The translations under genes and the position numbers were made by a program. 64,000 bases of DNA from Clostridiales bacterium Firm_16 (lineage in GTDB: Bacteria > Bacillota > Clostridia > Saccharofermentanales > Saccharofermentanaceae). Numbering within the stretch: position 1 is the first letter of the stretch; every line of letters starts with the position of its first letter. The stretch lies in assembly GCA_001604185.1 (NCBI GenBank), contig LVAV01000054.1, forward strand, positions 124,001 to 188,000. Direction: 5' to 3'. This document shows, piece by piece, positions 8,352-16,671 of the stretch. The notes under the pieces are model-generated. The model did not search any database. It was not told where the DNA came from and saw only the letters and a list, made by a program, of their open reading frames with translations.

Positions 8352-8365
8352 TCAGGACACGGATC
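8292..8365. repeat. 21-base direct repeat overlapping the pyruvate kinase stop
   Basis: AGGACGCAGA occurs at 8293, 8314 and 8335, with a degenerate copy AGGACACGGA at 8354. The pyruvate kinase stop codon (8352-8354, minus strand) lies at the edge of the last copy, so the repeat runs up to and slightly into the coding end. Confidence 0.65.
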
Positions 8366-10118
8366 CGCGCTTGGCGTCTACGGAAACGGTGCAGCCGTTG
8401 GTCAGAAGTTTGGTGCAGTTCTCGCAGGAGAGGATGGCCGGGATATCCAGCGCCATGGCTACGGTTGCGGCATGGCTGGCGGAATCATCGTCCTCTACGA
8501 TCAGGGCCTTCGCGTGCTTGATGAAAGGCATCATCTTATTGTTGGTGTACGGGGCAACCAGGATGATGGAGTCGTCCTCAGAAAGCGGCGGCTGGGCATC
8601 CAGATGCTCCGGATCTTTGACGATATAGACCGTACCTGTGACAAGCGAACCCTGCTCGTCCGTAGTCGGCTGGCCGTTGCCATGCACGATGGACTTACCG
8701 AGAGCCTGTACACGGATGGTGTTGGTGGTACCACTCATGCCAACCGGCGTGCCACCGGTCATAACGACCAGGTCACCGTTACTTAGGAAAGAGCACTGCT
8801 GGGCTGCCTGCATACCGACCTCGAAGAGTTCGTCGGTAGTAGCGACTTCCGGAACCAGGATCGGATATACGCCCCAACTCAGGTTCAACTGACGCTGCAC
8901 ACGCGGGAAAAGTGTACCGGCAACGATCGGGCTGGCCGGACGGAAACGGGAGATCTGACGAGCCGTTCTACCACCATGAGTCACGGTGACGATGGCTTTC
9001 GCATGGATGTCCATAGCGGTTGTGCAGGTTGCGTGAGAGATAGCGTTGGCCACAGAAGGCATCATGGAAGGCTTGGACTTACTGAACTGATCCCAGTAGT
9101 CGATGGACTTCTCGGTCTGCTCTGCGATCTGGACCATCATCTTCAGGGCCTCTACCGGATACTTACCATTGGCGGTCTCGCCGGAAAGCATGACGGCAGA
9201 AGTACCGTCATAGATAGCATTCGCCACGTCGGAAACCTCCGCGCGGGTCGGACGGGGATTACGGATCATGGAATCCAGCATCTGGGTTGCTGTGATGGAG
9301 ATCTTGCCCGCTGTATGGCACTGCTGGATGCAGCGCTTCTGCACGATCGGTACGTTAGCTGCCGGGATCTCGACACCCAGGTCACCACGGGCCACCATGA
9401 TGCCGTTACTTACCTTCAGGATCTCGTCAAAATTCAGGATACCTTCGTTGTTCTCGATCTTGGCGATGATGTTGATGCCGTGATCGCCGTTCTTCTCCAG
9501 GATGTGACGGATCTCCTGCACATCCTTGGCCTTTCTGACGAAAGATGCGGCGATGAAGTCGAATTCATTTTTGACGGCAAAAAGTATATCCTCTTTGTCC
9601 TTCGCGGTGAGGGAGGGGAGGCAGAGCTCCACATCCGGCACGTTGACGCTCTTCTTGGTAGATACAGGACCACCGTTACTTACGGTGCAGTAGATGTCGC
9701 CGTCCTTGATCTTCTTGACCACGAGCTCGATGAGACCGTCATCGATGAGGATACGGGAACCCACCTTCACGTCGTGAGACAACTCTTTGTATGAAACGGA
9801 GAATTCCTTGTCCGTACCCATGACGTCCTTCTCACGAATGACCACTTCCGAACCCTCGGTGAAAGTGGTTTTGCCGCCTTCAAATTCGCCGGTACGGATC
9901 TCCGGGCCTTTGGTATCCAGAAGAAGGGCCACAGGAAGATTCAGTTCCTCGCGGATCCGCTTCACGCGGTCGATACGCTTCTGGTGTTCTTCGTAGGAGC
10001 CGTGGGAAAAATTCAGTCTCGCCACGTTCATGCCGGCCAGCATCAGTTCGCGGATTACCTCATCGGAATCTGCGGCCGGGCCTAAAGTACAGATTATTTT
10101 CGTTTTGCGCATGCACAT
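8352..10118 (-). CDS. pyk: pyruvate kinase with C-terminal PEP-utilising-type domain
   Basis: 588 residues starting MCMRKTKIICTLGPA; the ATG at 10118 is nine bases after AAGGAG, and the frame open further upstream has no site. The barrel has LNFSHGSYEEH, the K/E metal motif region IAKIENNEG, MVARGDLGVEIP and ATQMLDSM, all pyruvate kinase signatures. It turns PEP and ADP into pyruvate and ATP, the last step of glycolysis, feeding PFL encoded nearby. After the allosteric domain there is an extra C-terminal domain of about 110 residues like the mobile phosphohistidine domain of PEP-utilising enzymes; it keeps ASHAATVAMALDIPA, including the histidine. This layout is common in Bacillota. It is transcribed alone. 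Confidence 0.95.
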   Translation of the reverse strand: MCMRKTKIICTLGPAADSDEVIRELMLAGMNVARLNFSHGSYEEHQKRIDRVKRIREELNLPVALLLDTKGPEIRTGEFEGGKTTFTEGSEVVIREKDVMGTDKEFSVSYKELSHDVKVGSRILIDDGLIELVVKKIKDGDIYCTVSNGGPVSTKKSVNVPDVELCLPSLTAKDKEDILFAVKNEFDFIAASFVRKAKDVQEIRHILEKNGDHGINIIAKIENNEGILNFDEILKVSNGIMVARGDLGVEIPAANVPIVQKRCIQQCHTAGKISITATQMLDSMIRNPRPTRAEVSDVANAIYDGTSAVMLSGETANGKYPVEALKMMVQIAEQTEKSIDYWDQFSKSKPSMMPSVANAISHATCTTAMDIHAKAIVTVTHGGRTARQISRFRPASPIVAGTLFPRVQRQLNLSWGVYPILVPEVATTDELFEVGMQAAQQCSFLSNGDLVVMTGGTPVGMSGTTNTIRVQALGKSIVHGNGQPTTDEQGSLVTGTVYIVKDPEHLDAQPPLSEDDSIILVAPYTNNKMMPFIKHAKALIVEDDDSASHAATVAMALDIPAILSCENCTKLLTNGCTVSVDAKRGSVS

Positions 10119-10242
10119 ATGATTTCTCTCCTTATTGCGTCGCGACGTCACGGGGTGCCCGGAGGGCTTCCCCGAGTCTGATCCTCAGCACGGAAACGGC
10201 ACGGACCTACCGCGCGTCACGGGTGATACAAGTTTTTTGCCT

Positions 10243-10271
10243 CATATAAGATACCACTCTATGTGTGTCAA
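10243..10271 (-). promoter_or_regulatory. probable promoter of pyruvate kinase
   Basis: On the minus strand a perfect TTGACA (10266-10271) is followed after 17 bases by TATATG (10243-10248), giving a leader of about 120 bases before the pyk start. The -10 box is weak. Confidence 0.45.
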
Positions 10272-10334
10272 TACTACAGAAAAATATTGTGCGATTTGTC
10301 AAAAAGTGACGGCACGGAGAATGCGAAATGATAG

Positions 10335-10363
10335 TTACGGTCTTCTTGCGATTTCGGTATAAT
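10335..10363 (+). promoter_or_regulatory. probable promoter of the sugar O-acetyltransferase gene
   Basis: TATAAT at 10358-10363 is preceded after 17 bases by TTACGG at 10335-10340. The start codon follows at 10388 behind GAAAGGGGGG, so the leader is very short. Confidence 0.5.
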
Positions 10364-10387
10364 TATATCATGAAAGGGGGGCTCGAT

Positions 10388-11002
10388 ATGAACCATAAAG
10401 AAAGAATGCTGGCGAATCTGCCGTATAAGTCCTGGCTGGACGGACTTTCCGAGGAGCGCATGGCGAATAAGACGAAGGTCTTTGAGTACAATAACCTTCC
10501 GCCGAATCAGCCGAAGGAGAGGGAGAAACTGCTTCGCGAGATCCTTGGCAAAACGAAGGAAGGTTATGTCTGCATCGAGTCGCCTTTCTTCTGCGATTAC
10601 GGCTACAACATCGAAGTCGGGAAGAACTTTTTTGCTAACTATAACTTTATCGTGCTGGACGTCGGCAAAGTCACCATCGGTGACGATGTTATGTGCGGGC
10701 CGAATGTCATGCTTTGTACAGCGGGGCATCCGCTTCATCCTCAGACGCGTAATTCCGGCTATGAATACGGCATCGATATCACCATCGGCAACAACGTCTG
10801 GATCGGCGGAAATGTCTGTGTCATGCCGGGCGTGAAGATCGGAGATAACGTTGTCATCGGCGCAGGTTCCGTCGTCACCAAGGATATCCCGGACAACATG
10901 CTTGCTTTCGGGAATCCTTGTCACGTGGTCCGCGAGATCACGGAAGACGACCGCGACTACTATTTCCGCGACAGGAAGTTCGACGTGGACGACTATAAGT
11001 GA
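10388..11002 (+). CDS. sugar O-acetyltransferase (maltose/galactoside acetyltransferase type)
   Basis: 204 residues beginning [19 protein letters not shown], chosen because GAAAGGGGGG lies just upstream; an in-frame upstream extension has no site. The N-terminal helical MAC domain (residues 1-55) is followed by left-handed beta-helix hexapeptide repeats ([25 protein letters not shown]-type), with the catalytic-histidine region [10 protein letters not shown]. These trimeric enzymes transfer acetyl from acetyl-CoA to a sugar hydroxyl (maa/lacA/nodL family); the acceptor cannot be told. It is a single gene ending in a strong shared terminator. Confidence 0.9.
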   Translation: MNHKERMLANLPYKSWLDGLSEERMANKTKVFEYNNLPPNQPKEREKLLREILGKTKEGYVCIESPFFCDYGYNIEVGKNFFANYNFIVLDVGKVTIGDDVMCGPNVMLCTAGHPLHPQTRNSGYEYGIDITIGNNVWIGGNVCVMPGVKIGDNVVIGAGSVVTKDIPDNMLAFGNPCHVVREITEDDRDYYFRDRKFDVDDYK

Positions 11003-11036
11003 GGCCTGCGGGCGCCGCACCATAAATCACGCATGA

Positions 11037-11095
11037 AAAAACCTTCGAAGTACCTGGCCGATGCCGGCACCGTACCTCGAAGGTTTTATTTTGTG
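11037..11095. terminator. bidirectional intrinsic terminator
   Basis: AAACCTTCGA (from 11039) pairs with TCGAAGGTTT further on, and inside this GTAC pairs with GTAC and GCCG with CGGC. A-rich and T-rich flanks stand on both sides (GAAAAAACC and GGTTTTATTTT), so it can end both the acetyltransferase gene and the convergent lipoprotein gene. Confidence 0.8.
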
Positions 11096-11144
11096 TTTTT
11101 TACGCGCTTGCTCCGCGGTTTCGTTGGGCGCGCCGCGCGGGGAC

Positions 11145-13622
11145 TTATCTGTTCTTCAGTACCTCAGTTGCGCGCTCCTGAATAGTCTTGCAGATGAAGT
11201 CCAGACTCTGGAAGTCACGGAAGTATCTGTCGGCTTCGTCGAGTACGATCTTCAGGATCTCACTATCGAGACGATAAGCGTTGTCCACAGAAGTAATCAT
11301 GTTTGTGAGTTCGGCCTTTTTCTCATCCGTGATGCGGACCGGCTCCGCGCCGAATTCTGCCGGATTCTTGGAGTATTCTTTATAAAGCGCTGAGCTCAGA
11401 TCGATCTGGGCCTGGCAATTGGTGTCGTAAGCACTTCTGTTGACAGGAAGTGTTTTCTTATTGGTGCTCAGATAATCCTGGGTTTCCGAGTTGAGGAAAT
11501 AGCGGATGAACTCCCAGGCCAGGTCAGGATTGGATGCGCATGCCGTGATGGACATGGAGAGCTCTCCACGAGCGGTCATACCCTTACCCTGCAGGGAAGG
11601 ATAACCGGTGTTAAGTGTTTTTCGAGCGGGATCACCGTTCACTGTGCAGTAGTCATCCAGGCTTGCATAATTGGCCTTGATCGCGATGGTCGAATTAGTA
11701 TTAAACTGAATATCCGGTGACAGGAAATGACCGTCAGAGAAGATGATGCCGTCTTCGTATTTCGTATCAGTCACGGTATTCTTTTTCACAGCTTCAAGCA
11801 GAGACTTGAACTCAGCACTGTCGAAGTTCGCCTCGCCTTTCTCATAGTCAACGAAATCCGAATAGCACGCAGTCATGATCGGCAGAAGCATTTCCGCACA
11901 GGTATAAGGCGGGATGATCCGCAGTTCGGGCAACAGTGAAGATTTTGCTTTCTCCATATCTTCGAATGTCCACTTTTCCTTGACTTCCGTGTCTGTGGTA
12001 TTTACCACCATACCGTGAAGAGAGAAGGTGAGGGGCATGCTGTACATTTTGCCGTTGGTAGAGAAAGCATCGAAGATGTTGTAGAAGTAGTCATCTTTCT
12101 TGATGGTCGCATCGTTATCCAGATACTGCTTGAGGTCGATCAGGCATTCGTCGGTATTGAACTCAGCAAGATTGGAGAAACCCACAAGAATATCCGGTCC
12201 CGTACCTTCGTACAGTTCTTTTTCCACTTGCTGGGCGGAAAGACCCATAAACTGAATGAGGGTGTCTTCCGGATTTCCTGCAAGGTCATTGTCGCGAATG
12301 GTGTAGACCTCGATATACGCGTTGCTGGAAAGATCTGAATTGTATTCCATGATCTTTTCCGTGAGATAAGGATCCGTGTCGGTGTATAAGCCCAGCTTCA
12401 GGATCTCTTTGCCTGCATTCGGATTCTTATCGGCCGGCGTGAGTTTCACGGCAGTCATGGTGTTGGCATTGTGGCAATAGCATGCGGTACCGTACTGATC
12501 GTTATCAGTATCCGGATCCACATTCACGAAAGTCATCGAACCATCGGACAATAACTCACCGTTCGTCAGATGTGCACAGTTCACGTCGGCACTCGTATTC
12601 GACAGGATCGGCGTGGATTTGCCTTCTCCGATGTGGTATTGCGATACGCCTGTGTTGGAGAAAATAAGACAATCCTTGTTTTTAGAAAGCGCTTCGGCGG
12701 TTTCTTCATCTACTTTATATGTTTTCAGGAGTTCTCCGGTGTTCACGTCTACTTCCTGATAGGCTCCGATATAGTTTGCCGGCGGCATGGTGCGCGCGAC
12801 ATACCATTTGCCGTCAGAATAGTTCATGAAGCAGCCCAGACTCTGATCTTTCTGCTTCTTGATGAGCTTGCCTTCCGAATCGAAAAGGAAAAGAACTCCT
12901 TCCGACGAGATAAAGAAATTGCCGTTATCCACAGGGTAGGCCTGCAGCATGTAGAGGGATCCGGTGTTTTCAAATTCAATATCGCGGAGCTTCTCTCCGG
13001 AAGAGGAGATCACGAAGAACTTCGGCTTGGTCTTGCAGTCGTTGGGGTTGAACTCGGATGTGGTGACCAGGATCTCACCGTTATTCATGGGGAAGGCGCG
13101 CAGGAAGTCGCAGCGGTCACCCATGGGAATGGTGCAGATGTTCTCTCCGTTGAGGTCGAAAAGCTGCAGACTGTAGAAAATCTCTTCATCGAGCATCAGG
13201 TAGTCATTCGCCAGTAACGTATTCATCATGTTCGTACTGTCTGTCAGCGTCACTCGTACATTCGCCAGGATCCGGTCACCTACGATGGAGGCCGTGGTGA
13301 ATTCCTTTGTCGCGAACTCTACGCCTTCTACCGGCGCCAGCTTCAGTTCTGCCTTTTCTGCGTTATAGTACGACGATTTGTTTTCGACGGTCCTTTTCGG
13401 ATTCGCCTTCAAAGTTTTGGGCGTGTTTTTATTCGAGGCACCTTCGGTGTCTCCCTTATCTGACGGATCTTCTGTTATTTCGGCTCGTTCGTCGGAAAGA
13501 TCGCTGTCTTCAACGTTTGTGTTTTTCTCTGATTTCTTGGTGCTTTTCCCGCATGAGGCCATCGGCAGGACCACACAGGCCGCCAGTGACACAGCGAGCA
13601 AGCTTCGAATCACTTTCTTCAT
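11145..13622 (-). CDS. large extracellular solute-binding lipoprotein (ABC type)
   Basis: 825 residues. The start at 13622 follows TGGAGGTTTT; an upstream in-frame ATG is less likely. A lipoprotein signal ends in MASC with the lipid cysteine at residue 24. After a Lys/Asp/Glu-rich spacer, residues of about 70-400 look like a repetitive beta-rich domain (strands of the type GENICTIPMGDRCDFL), and about 405-825 a type-1 solute-binding domain (LIDLKQYLDND, MPLTFSLHGMVVNT, WEFIRYFLNSETQDYL). Such proteins normally hand sugars or oligosaccharides to an ABC importer, but no permease or ATPase genes are next to it. The gene at 16672 has the same size and layout, so they are paralogues flanking pflB. 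Confidence 0.8.
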   Translation of the reverse strand: MKKVIRSLLAVSLAACVVLPMASCGKSTKKSEKNTNVEDSDLSDERAEITEDPSDKGDTEGASNKNTPKTLKANPKRTVENKSSYYNAEKAELKLAPVEGVEFATKEFTTASIVGDRILANVRVTLTDSTNMMNTLLANDYLMLDEEIFYSLQLFDLNGENICTIPMGDRCDFLRAFPMNNGEILVTTSEFNPNDCKTKPKFFVISSSGEKLRDIEFENTGSLYMLQAYPVDNGNFFISSEGVLFLFDSEGKLIKKQKDQSLGCFMNYSDGKWYVARTMPPANYIGAYQEVDVNTGELLKTYKVDEETAEALSKNKDCLIFSNTGVSQYHIGEGKSTPILSNTSADVNCAHLTNGELLSDGSMTFVNVDPDTDNDQYGTACYCHNANTMTAVKLTPADKNPNAGKEILKLGLYTDTDPYLTEKIMEYNSDLSSNAYIEVYTIRDNDLAGNPEDTLIQFMGLSAQQVEKELYEGTGPDILVGFSNLAEFNTDECLIDLKQYLDNDATIKKDDYFYNIFDAFSTNGKMYSMPLTFSLHGMVVNTTDTEVKEKWTFEDMEKAKSSLLPELRIIPPYTCAEMLLPIMTACYSDFVDYEKGEANFDSAEFKSLLEAVKKNTVTDTKYEDGIIFSDGHFLSPDIQFNTNSTIAIKANYASLDDYCTVNGDPARKTLNTGYPSLQGKGMTARGELSMSITACASNPDLAWEFIRYFLNSETQDYLSTNKKTLPVNRSAYDTNCQAQIDLSSALYKEYSKNPAEFGAEPVRITDEKKAELTNMITSVDNAYRLDSEILKIVLDEADRYFRDFQSLDFICKTIQERATEVLKNR

Positions 13623-13878
13623 TGTAAAACCTCCAGATGTCATGTGTTTTCATTATGTCTATGGCTAAATCATACATTTTGTTTCGAATATTTGAGTGAT
13701 AGATTTGTCACGGAAAAAAGACTCGTACATGGGGTGCGTGTGCCCGCATGCCCGGGGCGGCCGCAAAATATGTGGGGGAGAAGCGCGGCCGGCGCCCCTT
13801 TGTCGGCTCTCGGTGAAAACGCCAATTCCTCATTTGCGAAGGTAAAGGAATTTGTACAAAAAATCTGCTCCAAAACAG

Positions 13879-13907
13879 ATGACAGAACGTGCCTGTTGGC
13901 ATATGAT
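13879..13907 (+). promoter_or_regulatory. probable pflB promoter
   Basis: ATGACA (13879-13884), a 17-base spacer and TATGAT (13902-13907) match a sigma-A promoter at five of six bases in each box. Transcription would start near 13914, about 290 bases before the pflB start. Confidence 0.6.
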
Positions 13908-13930
13908 GTAGTGGTAATGAAAATCATTTG

Positions 13931-14160
13931 AACGGAGAGAGTATCTCTCCTGCAGAAAGCTGTGGACGATGTGGCGATCGTCCTTCGCCGAGACGACTGC
14001 ATTACGGGGTGGCACCCGAACAACATGCAGCTCCTCCCGCGGGGTGGCACCCGAAGAAGGAAAGTGGAGGTACAGTTCTTTTGCAGAGGAAAAATCGAAG
14101 GAAAGATGAGCTTCATGCAAGGCTTTTTTAGATGAATGATTCGGGAGAGGGCCCGACTAA
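13931..14160 (+). ncRNA. candidate structured 5' leader of pflB with duplicated hairpin module
   Basis: GGAGAGA pairs with TCTCTCC around GTA (13932-13949), and GGACGA pairs with TCGTCC around an 8-base loop. Then the motif CGGGGTGGCACCCGAA occurs twice, at 14005 and 14041. The first copy sits inside CTGCAT...ATGCAG, the second inside CTCC...GGAG. A weak AGC-TT/AA-GGCT hairpin followed by six T ends the leader before the ribosome site. The motif resembles the T-box GGGTGGNACCGCG but lacks the last GCG, and no specifier stem could be drawn, so the class is unassigned. Confidence 0.4.
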
Positions 14161-14201
14161 GGGTGCTCCGCAGAAAGTGTTCGATAGGGAGGATTATTGC
14201 A

Positions 14202-16412
14202 ATGTTTGTACCTGGAAAATGGTCGGAGGACATCTGTGTCCGCGACTTTATCAACAAGAACTATACCCCGTACGATGGAGACGAGTCGTTCCTTGCGGGC
14301 CCGACGCAGGCCACGCTGGACCTCTGGGACAGGATCCTGGAGCTTCGTAAGAAGGAGAAGGAGAACGGCGGCGTACTCGACATCGACGAGCATACTATAT
14401 CTACTATTACTTCCCACGCCCCGGGTTATATTGATAAAGAAAAAGAAAAGATCGTCGGACTTCAGACCGATGCTCCGCTTAAGCGCGCGATCATGCCTTT
14501 CGGCGGCATCCGTATGGTCAGATCTTCTCTCGATGCATATGCCAGAGAGATGGATCCTGAAGTCGAGCGGGTCTTCCAATATAGAAAAACGCATAACGAT
14601 GGTGTTTTTGACGCGTATACGCCGGAGATGCAGCGTGCGCGTCACTGCGGTATCCTGACCGGTCTTCCGGACGCTTACGGCCGTGGACGTATCATCGGTG
14701 ACTATCGCCGTATCCCGCTTTACGGAACGGCTTTCCTCATTGCCCAGAAGAGAAAAGCGAAGGACCAGATCCTGCCGGATGTCATGGACGTAGAGACGAT
14801 CCAGCAGAGAGAAGAGATCTCCGAGCAGGTCAAGAGTCTGTACGAGCTGACGAAGATGGCCCAGAGCTATGGCTTCGACATCTCCCGTGCCGCCCGTAAT
14901 TTCACCGAGGCGGTGCAGTGGCTGTACTTCGGTTATCTCGGTGTGGTCAAGGAGCAGAACGGTGCGGCCATGTCCCTCGGACGTGTGTCCACTTTCCTCG
15001 ATATCTATGCGGAAGAGGAACTGAAGAACGGCACCATGACGGAGTCGGAGATCCAGGAAGTTGTCGATCACTTCATCATGAAGCTTCGTATCGTACGCTT
15101 CCTTAGAACACCGGCTTATGACGAACTGTTCTCGGGCGACCCGACATGGATCACCGAATCCATCGGCGGTATCGGTCTCGACGGCCGTCACATGGTCACA
15201 AAGATGAGCTATCGTTTCCTGCATACTCTGGAGAACATCGGGTCCGCACCGGAGCCGAACATGACGATCCTCTGGAGCCCGAATCTGCCGGAGAATTTCA
15301 AGAAGTACTGCGCGAAGATCTCCATCAACACTTCCTCCATCCAGTATGAGAGTGACGAGCTGATGCGTGAGAAGTTCGGCGACGATTACGCCATCGCCTG
15401 CTGCGTATCCGCTATGCGTGTCGGCAAGCAGATGCAGTTCTTCGGTGCCCGCGCGAATCTGGCAAAAGCTCTGCTCTATGCGATCAATGGTGGACGTGAT
15501 GAGAAGACGGGTGACCAGGTGGGTCCGGTCCGTAACCCGATCACTTCCGAATACCTCGACTACGATGAGGTCATGGCACGTTTCGATGAGACTTGTGCAT
15601 GGCTTTCCAAACTTTATATCAACACATTGAATGTTATCCACTACATGCATGACAAGTACTGCTATGAGCGTCTCGAGATGGCGCTGCACGATGAGAAGAT
15701 CGACCGTACCATGGCTTGTGGTCTTTCCGGTCTTTCGGTCATCGCGGACAGTCTGTCTGCCATCAAGTACGCGAAGGTAAAGCCGATCCGTAATGAGATG
15801 GGTCTGGCCGTAGATTTCGAGATCACCGGTGATTATCCGCAGTACGGTAACGACAACCCGAAGGTTGACCGTATCGCAGCAGAAGTGGTCCGTAAGTTCA
15901 TGAAGCAGCTCAGCAAGCATAAGTGCTACCGTAACGCTCGTCCGACCCAGTCGATCTTGACGATCACATCGAATGTCGTTTACGGTAAGAAGACCGGTTC
16001 CACACCGGACGGACGTAAGGCCGGAGAGCCTTTCGCACCGGGTGCCAACCCGATGCACGGTCGTGATCGTTCCGGCGCAGTTGCGTCTATGAGATCCGTT
16101 GCGAACCTGCAGTATGACTACAGCGAAGATGGCATTTCCTATACCTTCTCCATCCTGCCGTCCACACTTGGTAAGACCGAAGACGAGCAGAAGGTCAACC
16201 TCTATAACCTTCTCGACGGTTACTTCAGCGACGGTGGTCACCACATCAACGTTAACGTTATCCTGCGTAAGACTTTGCTCGATGCCATGGATCACCCGGA
16301 GAAATACCCGCAGCTGACGATCCGCGTATCCGGATATGCGGTAAACTTCACCACACTCACACACGAACAGCAGCTTGAGGTAGTGCGGAGAACGGTGCAC
16401 GCGAAGCTTTAA
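14202..16412 (+). CDS. pflB: formate C-acetyltransferase (pyruvate formate-lyase)
   Basis: 736 residues starting [18 protein letters not shown]; the ATG follows GGGAGGATTATTGCA. PFL is a cytoplasmic glycyl-radical enzyme that converts pyruvate and CoA to acetyl-CoA and formate. The active-site cysteine pair is seen in [13 protein letters not shown] and the glycyl-radical site near the C-terminus in [13 protein letters not shown] (G711). Length and motifs match the true PFL type rather than diol dehydratases. Its activase gene lies 2.9 kb downstream on the same strand, separated by a lipoprotein gene, and a very strong terminator follows pflB directly, so it is transcribed on its own from the promoter at 13879. 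Confidence 0.97.
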   Translation: MFVPGKWSEDICVRDFINKNYTPYDGDESFLAGPTQATLDLWDRILELRKKEKENGGVLDIDEHTISTITSHAPGYIDKEKEKIVGLQTDAPLKRAIMPFGGIRMVRSSLDAYAREMDPEVERVFQYRKTHNDGVFDAYTPEMQRARHCGILTGLPDAYGRGRIIGDYRRIPLYGTAFLIAQKRKAKDQILPDVMDVETIQQREEISEQVKSLYELTKMAQSYGFDISRAARNFTEAVQWLYFGYLGVVKEQNGAAMSLGRVSTFLDIYAEEELKNGTMTESEIQEVVDHFIMKLRIVRFLRTPAYDELFSGDPTWITESIGGIGLDGRHMVTKMSYRFLHTLENIGSAPEPNMTILWSPNLPENFKKYCAKISINTSSIQYESDELMREKFGDDYAIACCVSAMRVGKQMQFFGARANLAKALLYAINGGRDEKTGDQVGPVRNPITSEYLDYDEVMARFDETCAWLSKLYINTLNVIHYMHDKYCYERLEMALHDEKIDRTMACGLSGLSVIADSLSAIKYAKVKPIRNEMGLAVDFEITGDYPQYGNDNPKVDRIAAEVVRKFMKQLSKHKCYRNARPTQSILTITSNVVYGKKTGSTPDGRKAGEPFAPGANPMHGRDRSGAVASMRSVANLQYDYSEDGISYTFSILPSTLGKTEDEQKVNLYNLLDGYFSDGGHHINVNVILRKTLLDAMDHPEKYPQLTIRVSGYAVNFTTLTHEQQLEVVRRTVHAKL

Positions 16413-16418
16413 TCAAGA

Positions 16419-16494
16419 ACACGAAAAATCATTTTGCCGATCTGTCCTCGTTGCTTCGTAACTGCGGAGGCTCGGCAAAATGATTTTTTCGTGT
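16419..16494. terminator. very strong bidirectional terminator after pflB
   Basis: ACACGAAAAATCATTTTGCC (starting at 16419) is repeated in inverted form at 16472-16494 with a single extra T, giving a stem of about 22 pairs around a 31-base loop. A and T runs lie within both arms. Confidence 0.85.
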
Positions 16495-16671
16495 ATAGAT
16501 AAATCTCTTCGCGTCACGTTCTGCGAGGACCTAGCGACGAAAAGTAATCCGCGAAAAACTCGGTTTTTTTTCATTTTTCTTACAAAGCGGAAATGCGGTT
16601 GCATGCGCTTGTTTTCGCTCTCATAATGAATACACAAGATGTGTTGGTGAAGTGGAATGGGAGGCGATTGG

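Larger units (their letters stand above)
13623..14201. other. intergenic stretch between divergent lipoprotein and pflB genes
   Basis: No gene is supported. It holds a promoter reading toward pflB (13879-13907) and a structured leader of about 290 bases (13913-14201), both listed. Bases 13740-13850 are GC-rich, unlike the AT-rich flanks. The promoter of the minus-strand lipoprotein gene must also lie here but was not identified. Confidence 0.6.

Noticed and set aside
13913-14160. T-box riboswitch before pflB
   Set aside because: The motif lacks the final GCG, is present twice, and no Stem I or specifier could be drawn; pflB is not an amino-acid gene. It is kept only as an unassigned leader.
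14157-16400. 747-codon open frame on the minus strand opposite pflB
   Set aside because: It is an antisense shadow: pflB is certain, and the frame has no ribosome site and a strange composition.
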